A DNA stretch of 12,519 nt, taken from assembly GCA_038230275.1 (NCBI GenBank), contig JBBRNO010000172.1, forward strand, positions 1 to 12,519, given 5' to 3'. Positions within the stretch are counted from its first letter, which is position 1; every line of letters starts with the position of its first letter. The notes beneath the pieces were generated by a model. It searched no databases. It was not told the DNA's origin and saw only the letters and a list, made by a program, of their open reading frames with translations. The translations under genes were made by a program, and so were the position numbers. Positions 7,675-12,519 of this stretch are shown here, piece after piece. The DNA is from JANXXV01 sp038230275 (lineage in GTDB: Bacteria > Acidobacteriota > Terriglobia > Bryobacterales > Bryobacteraceae).

Positions 7675-7745
7675 ATTGCTGGACTTGTCTTTTGACGCCG
7701 TTTTGACCTCTCGGGCTTTACACTAAGGACGGACAGTAAACATAA
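7675..7745 (+). promoter_or_regulatory. Intergenic gap with tandem TTTTGAC repeat, possible promoter of the GH15 gene
   Basis: TTTTGAC occurs at 7690-7696 and again at 7701-7707, exactly 11 bases apart, about one helical turn. TTGACG at 7692 could be a -35 element and TTTACA or TACACT around 7717-7724 a -10 element, but the spacer would be 19-21 bases, longer than usual. A purine-rich AAGGACGGA (7725-7733) precedes the GTG at a rather long distance. There is no clear terminator after ctaG, so some read-through from the respiratory operon is possible. Confidence 0.3.
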
Positions 7746-10130
7746 GTGCGACCTCAGAAGGCTTTTGGATGGCCGGGCATAGAGCCCCGATGGACACACG
7801 GGGCAAAGGACGGCGTTGGAACTGCGTATTCACCGTCCAGCCAGGTTTGGTTCACTTTTTGGAACGGAAGTATCACCGAAGTCTACTTTCCTACAGTGGA
7901 TCGGCCACAGATTCGCGACCTGCAATACCTCATCACCGACGGCAAGAGCTTTTTTCACGACGAAAAGCGTGGCCTCAAATCCAAACTGGAACAGTTGTCG
8001 GAACACGGCTTGGGATATCGCTGTACGAATTCGGATCCGGACGGGCGCTATGCCATCGTCAAGGAGATCATCACAGATCCGCACCTGGCCTGTGTTCTTC
8101 AGCACACCAAGTTAACCGGTGACGAATCATTCGTCTCCAAGCTCAAGCTCTACGCGCTGTGTGCGCCTCATATCGAGGTAGCGGGTTGGGGCAACAACGG
8201 CTATGTGGCACATGTGGCGGGCCGAACGGTTCTGGTTGCCGAACGCAAGGGAACTTGGCTGGCCCTAGCAGCCACGGTCCCTTTCTCCCGTGCTTCATGC
8301 GGTTATGTTGGGAAAAGCGACGGCTGGACCGATCTACACGGCAATTTCCAAATGGACTGGGAGTTTGATTGCGCCCCCGACGGAAACATCGCGCTAACAG
8401 GAGAATTGGACTTAGCCGGCACGCGTGAATTCACGTTGGGTCTGGCGTTTGGCAAAAGCCGGCACCACGCCATTTCAACGCTCTTTCAGTCGCTGAATAT
8501 ACCCTTCGCGGAGCATTGCAAACGGTATACAGAACAGTGGGCGCGATCAAGCGCAGACGTCCTTCCGCTGGAGAAGGTTTCCGGCGACGGAGGCAATTTG
8601 TACCGCGCAAGCTTCAGCTTGCTCCGCGCTCATGAAGACAAATCGTATCCTGGCGCCTTTATCGCCTCGCTCGCCATTCCCTGGGGAGAAGCGGTCGGCG
8701 ATGAAGACCAGGGCGGCTACCACCTGGTATGGACGCGCGACATGGTCAACAGCGCGAATGCGATGCTGGCCGCCGGTGATCGTGCCACGCCCATAAGAGC
8801 GCTGATCTATCTGGATGTCTCTCAGGAACGGAGCGGAGGTTTCGCGCAGAACTTCTGGATTGACGGGGATCCCTACTGGCACGGAATTCAACTGGATGAA
8901 GTCGCCTTTCCGATTCTGCTCGCCTGGCGGCTCAAACGGGACCACGCTCTGCAAGATTTCGACCCGTATCCTCTGGTCTCGAGGGCAGCGGCTTATCTGG
9001 TTCGCCATGGTCCGGTTACGCCGCAGGAGCGCTGGGAGGAGGTCAGCGGTTTTTCGCCTTCCACTCTGGCATCCAATATTGCCGCTCTGATCTGCGCCGC
9101 CTGTTTTGCCCGGGAACGCGGCGATGAGGCGACCGCGAAGTATCTGGAGGAATATGCCGATTTCCTGGAATGCCACGTCGAGAGTTGGACGGTCACCACG
9201 GAGGGAACGCTGCTTTCAGGAGTTACCCGGCATTACATGCGAATTCTCCCCGAGAGTCCTGACAACCCCAACCCCGATGAAGATCCCAACCAGGGAAACA
9301 TCACCATCGCTAATCTTCAGCCCGGAGCGCGAAACGTCTTTCCGGCGAAAGAAGTTGTGGATGCAGGTTTCCTCGAGCTCGTGCGTCACGGAATTCGCAA
9401 GGCGGACGATCCAATCATTGTGGATTCCCTTAAGGTGGTGGACGCCGTATTGAAAGTGGACACTCCCTTCGGCCCTTGCTGGCACCGCTACAACCGCGAT
9501 GGATATGGACAACGCGACGATGGCGGGGCCTTTGTAGGCTGGGGCCATGGGCGTGCTTGGCCCCTGCTCACCGGCGAGCGAGGTCACTACGAGCTGGCTG
9601 CCGGGCACGACGCGAAGCCGTTCGTTCGGGCTATGGAAGGCTTGGCATCCTGCACCGGCCTCTTGCCTGAGCAGTCGTGGGATCAGCCGGATCAGCCTGA
9701 AATCTTCATGTTCCGCGGACGGCCTACCGGATCGGCCATGCCGCTGATGTGGGCTCACGCGGAGTACATCAAGTTGCTGCGCTCGGTCCGCGACGGGAAG
9801 GTCTCCGATATGATTGCCGAGGTTGCGAAACGGTATCTCGGCGAAGGCGGTGATCGCCAATTGTTCGAAGTCTGGAAGTTTAACCGGCAGGCCCGGAGCG
9901 TCAAATGCGGTTATATACTTCGCATTCAAGCGACCGCGTCTTTCCAGCTGCACTGGTCGGACGATGAATGGCGGACTGTGAAGGACACCTCCTCCACCGC
10001 CACCACGCTGGGGGTTGAATTTGTGGACGTTCCTATTGGTGCGGACCAGCAGACGCCCATCCGGTTTACGTTTTTCTGGCCGGCGGCGAACCGTTGGGAG
10101 GGACGCGATTTCATGGTGTCCATCGCCTGA
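7746..10130 (+). CDS. GH15 family glucoamylase-type glucosidase
   Basis: This inverting enzyme is predicted to remove glucose from the non-reducing ends of alpha-glucans or related oligosaccharides. The 794-residue protein has the bacterial layout: an N-terminal beta-sandwich (about 20-270), an (alpha/alpha)6 barrel (about 280-690), and a C-terminal beta domain (about 705-794) ending in WEGRDFMV. Catalytic landmarks are VWTRDMVN (328-335), QERWEE with Glu431 as general acid by comparison with fungal and Thermoanaerobacterium enzymes, GWGHGRAWPL (598-607), and LPEQSWD with Glu642 as general base. The start is GTG; a TAA directly precedes it in frame, and the following GWPGIEPRW suits the family N-terminus. 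No signal peptide or membrane helix is seen, so it probably acts in the cytoplasm. The exact substrate (maltodextrin, isomaltose, dextran, trehalose) cannot be told from sequence. Confidence 0.94.
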   Translation: MRPQKAFGWPGIEPRWTHGAKDGVGTAYSPSSQVWFTFWNGSITEVYFPTVDRPQIRDLQYLITDGKSFFHDEKRGLKSKLEQLSEHGLGYRCTNSDPDGRYAIVKEIITDPHLACVLQHTKLTGDESFVSKLKLYALCAPHIEVAGWGNNGYVAHVAGRTVLVAERKGTWLALAATVPFSRASCGYVGKSDGWTDLHGNFQMDWEFDCAPDGNIALTGELDLAGTREFTLGLAFGKSRHHAISTLFQSLNIPFAEHCKRYTEQWARSSADVLPLEKVSGDGGNLYRASFSLLRAHEDKSYPGAFIASLAIPWGEAVGDEDQGGYHLVWTRDMVNSANAMLAAGDRATPIRALIYLDVSQERSGGFAQNFWIDGDPYWHGIQLDEVAFPILLAWRLKRDHALQDFDPYPLVSRAAAYLVRHGPVTPQERWEEVSGFSPSTLASNIAALICAACFARERGDEATAKYLEEYADFLECHVESWTVTTEGTLLSGVTRHYMRILPESPDNPNPDEDPNQGNITIANLQPGARNVFPAKEVVDAGFLELVRHGIRKADDPIIVDSLKVVDAVLKVDTPFGPCWHRYNRDGYGQRDDGGAFVGWGHGRAWPLLTGERGHYELAAGHDAKPFVRAMEGLASCTGLLPEQSWDQPDQPEIFMFRGRPTGSAMPLMWAHAEYIKLLRSVRDGKVSDMIAEVAKRYLGEGGDRQLFEVWKFNRQARSVKCGYILRIQATASFQLHWSDDEWRTVKDTSSTATTLGVEFVDVPIGADQQTPIRFTFFWPAANRWEGRDFMVSIA

Positions 10131-10131
10131 G

Positions 10132-10293
10132 TCATCGACCCACCCCAAACTTACCCCCGTTGCTCTCCTGATGATGTTGGTGAGCACGTTGTGCTGGGGA
10201 AGTTGAGCGAAAACGGAGAAGATCGATAAAACGTGGCGATTCGAGTTGTACTACTGGGACTACATGTGGGGGATTGTGGCGTGCGCCCTGGGG
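10132..10293 (+). pseudogene. Remnant of a DMT/GRP-type sugar transporter, N-terminal fragment
   Basis: One reading frame gives ALLMMLVSTLCWGS, then a TGA (10204-10206), then AKTEKIDKTWRFELYYWD and YMWGIVACALG before a second stop at 10294. This matches, from memory, the N-terminus of ten-helix sugar/drug-metabolite permeases common in Acidobacteria and Bacteroidetes, which read CWGSW-[AG]-N-T and then WR-[FY]-EL-[FY]-YWDY. The TGA falls exactly on the conserved Trp, so one TGG to TGA change explains it. The family start codon is also missing: no ATG/GTG/TTG is seen in frame before 10171, inside the first helix. Everything after the second helix is absent and is replaced by a GH39 fragment. 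Only about 50 of some 300-350 codons remain. It abuts the GH15 gene, so it may once have imported sugar for that enzyme. The call rests on motif recall; a protein search would settle it. Confidence 0.6.
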
Positions 10294-10631
10294 TGATCCG
10301 TAAAGGCAACACGGCAACGGTACTCATTACTAACCTCACCATGCCTCGGCATCCGATTCAAACTGAACTATTGCATGTGCGGTTGTCGGGCGCTCCGGCC
10401 CCTCTCCGCGCCTGGATCGAAAGGATCGACGACGACCGCGCCAATCCGCAACGTCTTTGGAAATCCATGGGCGAGCCGGAATACCCCGGCCCGCTGCAAG
10501 TCGAGCAACTCGAGACAGGTTCCACTCTGCAAAAGGAATCTCATCCCTGGACCTACGAAAAGGAAAATATTGATCTGGCTGTAGCGTTGCCGCCGCAAAG
10601 CGTTGCGGCCATCGCGATTGAATTCGCCTGA
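10233..10631 (+). pseudogene. C-terminal remnant of a GH39-type beta-xylosidase (chimeric ORF)
   Basis: The 132-codon ORF begins at GTG 10233. Its first ~20 codons are an out-of-frame reading of the transporter remnant. From about residue 24 on it matches the C-terminal beta domain of GH39 beta-xylosidases: a strand TATVLITNL, then ERIDDDRANP, RLWKSMGEPEYPGP and QVEQLETGSTLQ, ending in LPPQSVAAIAIEFA. These correspond to the family pattern RID-x-x-HSN, W-x-x-MG-x-P-x-x-P, Q-x-x-x-LE-x-A and LP-x-x-SV. The GH39 catalytic barrel, about 400 residues with both catalytic glutamates, is absent. The remaining domain alone should have no glycosidase activity. It is probably the 3' stump left by a deletion that also removed most of the transporter. 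The ORF is intact and could be translated, but no good ribosome binding site is visible. The GH144 gene starts 16 bases after its stop. Confidence 0.6.
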
Positions 10632-10647
10632 CCGTGAATCCGGTGTC

Positions 10648-11988
10648 ATGAAACCTCAAGCCACTAGCCCTGCATTGCCCATTCGGAATCCGCAGGGGAC
10701 GAATTCGGAAATGCTCGATCATCTCCGGAGCGTCACATTCGAGTATTTTCGCAATGAATTCAACCCTCGAAATGGATTGATCGCGGACAAGACCCAGCCG
10801 GGATCGCCGTCGAGCATAGCCGCTCTGGGACTGGGACTCAGCGTCTACATAGTGACCGTGGAACGAGGCTTACTTTCACGAGCAGAGGCGGTCGAAAGAA
10901 CGGTCACGCTCCTGAGGTTCCTTCATTCGAGCCAGCAAGGTCCAGAAGCGGACGCCACTGGCTACAAAGGATTCTATTACCACTTTCTCGACATGAAGAC
11001 CGGCCGCCGAGCCGGGCAGTGTGAATTGTCGACAATTGATACTGCCATACTCATCGCCGGCGTTCTCACGGCCGCAAGCTATTTCACCGCCGACACGAAA
11101 GTGGAAAGCGAGATACGGGCGCTCGCTGAAAGTCTTTACCGGGGGGTCGATTGGCAATGGGCTCTGAACGAAGGGACAACGATCTGCCATGGGTGGAAAC
11201 CGGAGTCGGGGTTCCTTCCGTATCGCTGGGACAACTGTTATAGCGAAGCTCTGATTCTTTACGTGCTGGCACTAGGATCGCCTACGTTCAATATCGATCC
11301 GAAAGGCTACCGAGAATGGATCTCAACTTTCGAATGGAAAAGCGTCTACGGCATTGAATACCTATATGCCGCACCGCTCTTCATTCATCAGATGTCCCAC
11401 CTATGGCTGGATTTTCGCGGTATACATGATGACTTCAACAGGAAGGTGGGGATTGACTATTTTGAGAATAGCCGGCGGGCCACTCACGTTCAACAGCAAT
11501 ATGGAATCGATAATCCGTTAGGTTTTGCCCATTATCACAAATTTGGATGGGGATTCACCGCAAGCGACGGCCCGGGACCTGCCGTCCTGAACGTGAACGG
11601 TCGACGGAGAGTGTTTTACGACTACGTGGCGCGAGGCGCGCCGTTCGGATTGGATGACGGCACCCTCTCACCTTGGGCGGTAGTCGCTTCTCTCCCATTC
11701 GCACCTGAGATTGTGACCGACACTATCCGCCATGCGATCGAGCGTCTCGATTTGAAAAGGCATAGCCCGTATGGATTTGATGCCAGTTTTAATTCTACCT
11801 ATCCGGAAAAAAGCAGAAATCCGCACGGCTGGGTCTCGCCCTGGATCTTCGGCTTAAATCAAGGTCCGATTATTCTGATGATTGAAAACTTTCAGTCGGA
11901 ACTCATCTGGAAGACAATCCGAAAGTGCTCATATGTGGTGGAAGGGCTTCGTCGCGCGGACTTTCGCGGCGGTTGGCTTGACCATTGA
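10648..11988 (+). CDS. GH144-like glycoside hydrolase (PF10091 'glycoamylase-like' domain), possible beta-1,2-glucanase
   Basis: This is a predicted (alpha/alpha)6-barrel glycosidase. Characterised GH144 members cut beta-1,2-glucan into short sophoro-oligosaccharides, but the PF10091 group is wider and the substrate here is inferred. Landmarks in the 446-residue protein are YYHFLDMKTGRR (110-121), CELSTIDTA with Asp131, HGWKPESGFLPYRWDN (181-196) with YSEA Glu200, LGSPT, QMSHLWLDFRGI (248-259), IDYFENSRRAT (269-279), DDGTLSP (336-342), LPFAPE (349-354) and GLNQGPIILMIEN (402-414). Asp131 and Glu200 sit where catalytic candidates of the family lie. I chose the ATG at 10648; the ATG at 10711, preceded by AGGGG at 12 bases, would give 425 residues and is a real alternative. 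Neither form shows a signal peptide or lipobox, unlike many secreted or periplasmic relatives. It follows two broken carbohydrate genes. Confidence 0.88.
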   Translation: MKPQATSPALPIRNPQGTNSEMLDHLRSVTFEYFRNEFNPRNGLIADKTQPGSPSSIAALGLGLSVYIVTVERGLLSRAEAVERTVTLLRFLHSSQQGPEADATGYKGFYYHFLDMKTGRRAGQCELSTIDTAILIAGVLTAASYFTADTKVESEIRALAESLYRGVDWQWALNEGTTICHGWKPESGFLPYRWDNCYSEALILYVLALGSPTFNIDPKGYREWISTFEWKSVYGIEYLYAAPLFIHQMSHLWLDFRGIHDDFNRKVGIDYFENSRRATHVQQQYGIDNPLGFAHYHKFGWGFTASDGPGPAVLNVNGRRRVFYDYVARGAPFGLDDGTLSPWAVVASLPFAPEIVTDTIRHAIERLDLKRHSPYGFDASFNSTYPEKSRNPHGWVSPWIFGLNQGPIILMIENFQSELIWKTIRKCSYVVEGLRRADFRGGWLDH

Positions 11989-12013
11989 ACAGCCCTGAGA
12001 GCATACAGCGCCA

Positions 12014-12295
12014 TTACTGAGGATGTCGAGCCCGAAAAAAACGAAACCAAATGGGCGCTGGCAGCCCGTAAGCCAGCAAGACCGCCGCAAGGCTGGCTGC
12101 GACGATGTCTGAGCTTGCGTCATCTCCGCCAACATTGATTTCTCATCGATCCACATCCGCCAGCACAAAATCCATCGCACCCAGGATAGCGAACAGATAC
12201 GAGATCATCCGGCCGCGGGCCAGCCTCGGCATCATCTGCATATGTGCGAACGACGGCGTCCGGATGCGAGTGCGGTGATATCGTAAGTGGTTCAT
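12014..12295 (-). pseudogene. Possible decayed or very small membrane protein, - strand
   Basis: On the - strand an ATG at 12295, touching an AAGGA motif, opens 50 codons ending in GRMISYLFAILGAMDFVLADVDR and a TGA at 12145-12143. The same frame then continues for 42 codons (EINVGGDDASSDIV, a hydrophobic AASLAAVLLAYGLPAP and a basic end IWFRFFRARHPQ) to a TAA at 12014. Read through, this gives about 93 residues with two hydrophobic helices. A single CGA to TGA change would explain the break. I do not recognise the protein, and such short stretches occur by chance in GC-rich DNA, so this is a weak call. It lies downstream of the partial - strand gene at the window edge and points the same way. 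Confidence 0.2.
12057..12098. repeat. Three-part inverted repeat GCTGGC / GCCAGC / GCTGGC
   Basis: GCTGGC at 12057-12062 pairs perfectly with GCCAGC at 12072-12077 across nine bases. The same middle arm, extended to AGCCAGC (12071-12077), also pairs with GCTGGCT at 12092-12098. The two hairpins are therefore mutually exclusive. No T-run follows on the + strand. On the - strand, CGTTTTTTTCGG comes about 15 bases after the stem, too far for a standard terminator. Confidence 0.4.
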
Positions 12296-12411
12296 TCCTT
12301 AAAGGCGGGCAAGCCACAGGCTGCGCCGCCTTAAACAAACCCTCGGGCATTTTGTTCACACACTGTTCGACGATGCGCAGTAAGCGTCCGGCCAGTACCG
12401 TCTTGACTTGA

Positions 12412-12519
12412 TCACGCGGCTTGTAGCTTGGCCAAGCGTTCGTAACGGAAGCGGTTCCGAATATGAGCGAGGAAGAAACGCCCGTGGGACTCGGCGGCAA
12501 GGAATGCCTGGAACTGATC
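12412..12519 (-). CDS. C-terminal end of an unrecognised protein, partial at window edge
   Basis: On the - strand the frame is open from the right edge to a TGA at 12414-12412, giving 35 residues: QFQAFLAAESHGRFFLAHIR followed by NRFRYERLAKLQAA. There is no start codon in the window, so the gene begins beyond 12519. The composition looks protein-like (amphipathic, aromatic and Arg-rich, no rare pattern), with a motif-like HGRFFLAHIRNRFRYERL. I do not recognise the family. A competing - strand ORF in another frame (12120-12500) covers the same bases but reads less naturally at its start. The gene converges on the GH144 gene, so the region between would hold the 3' ends of both transcripts. Confidence 0.4.
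   Translation of the reverse strand, partial: DQFQAFLAAESHGRFFLAHIRNRFRYERLAKLQAA

Larger units (their letters stand above)
11989..12411. other. Intergenic region without a convincing intact gene
   Basis: This stretch follows the GH144 stop. On the + strand I see only a 29-codon ORF from 12024 with low-complexity, basic composition, which I do not accept as a gene. The - strand holds short open stretches described separately, plus inverted repeats near 12057-12098. A run of seven A at 12034-12041 (CCCGAAAAAAACG) is the only notable homopolymer. No clear rho-independent terminator (stem followed by T-run) lies behind the GH144 gene. Confidence 0.6.

Noticed and set aside
9216..10187. 323-codon - strand ORF opposite the GH15 gene
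   Set aside because: It is an antisense shadow of a well-supported GH15 gene. The composition is Arg/His/Gly-rich and there are no motifs.
12031..12056. GCCC...GGGC around the A-run as a terminator of the GH144 transcript
   Set aside because: The stem is only four bases with a long A-rich loop, and no T-run follows on the + strand.
12024..12113. 29-codon + strand ORF after the GH144 gene
   Set aside because: It is short and basic, has no ribosome binding site, and overlaps the inverted repeats.
12120..12500. 126-codon - strand ORF, with a helical-looking stretch around VKTVLAGRLLRIVEQCVNKM
   Set aside because: It overlaps the edge frame that looks more protein-like (12412-12519). Its ends are Cys/Pro-rich with no recognisable domain and it has no good ribosome binding site. 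It could contain a frameshifted piece of a real gene, but I cannot support it.

Overview
The window looks like part of a chromosome from an aerobic, moderately GC-rich heterotrophic bacterium. Gene content (a caa3-type oxidase joined to a b6-like quinol:cytochrome c reductase with a haem c tail, followed by GH15 and GH144 carbohydrate enzymes) resembles Acidobacteriota such as Solibacter/Bryobacter relatives. That assignment is an inference; nothing in the sequence proves the phylum.

Region 1 (1-7674, all + strand) is a tightly packed respiratory operon of eight genes. In order they are: subunit II of a caa3 oxidase with a fused cytochrome c domain (5' end cut by the window), subunit I, subunit III, a subunit IV-like membrane protein with a long unknown extension, a di-haem cytochrome c lipoprotein, a Rieske protein, a cytochrome b with a fused C-terminal cytochrome c domain, and a CtaG-type oxidase assembly factor. 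Genes overlap or lie 1-19 bases apart, so they are probably co-transcribed. Together they would carry electrons from quinol through the Rieske/b complex, through haem c domains, to the CuA site of the oxidase and then to oxygen. The cytochrome b has b6-type histidine spacing but a degenerate Qo motif, PDFA in place of PEWY.

Region 2 (7675-10130) starts with a short intergenic gap holding a tandem TTTTGAC repeat, then a complete 794-residue GH15 glucoamylase-type enzyme with no signal peptide, probably acting on intracellular or imported alpha-glucans.

Region 3 (about 10131-10631) is a gene graveyard. The first ~50 codons of a DMT-type sugar transporter survive with a TGA where the family has Trp. 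This fragment runs directly into the C-terminal domain of a GH39-type beta-xylosidase in a different frame. A 132-codon ORF starting at GTG 10233 spans the junction and is probably a chance product.

Region 4 (10648-11988) is a complete GH144-like (PF10091, beta-1,2-glucanase type) enzyme, again without an obvious signal peptide.

Region 5 (11989-12519) has no convincing complete gene. It holds a set of GCTGGC/GCCAGC inverted repeats, a possible decayed small membrane protein on the - strand, and at the right edge the last 35 codons of an unrecognised - strand gene. I see no tRNA, rRNA, CRISPR array, insertion sequence or phage gene.
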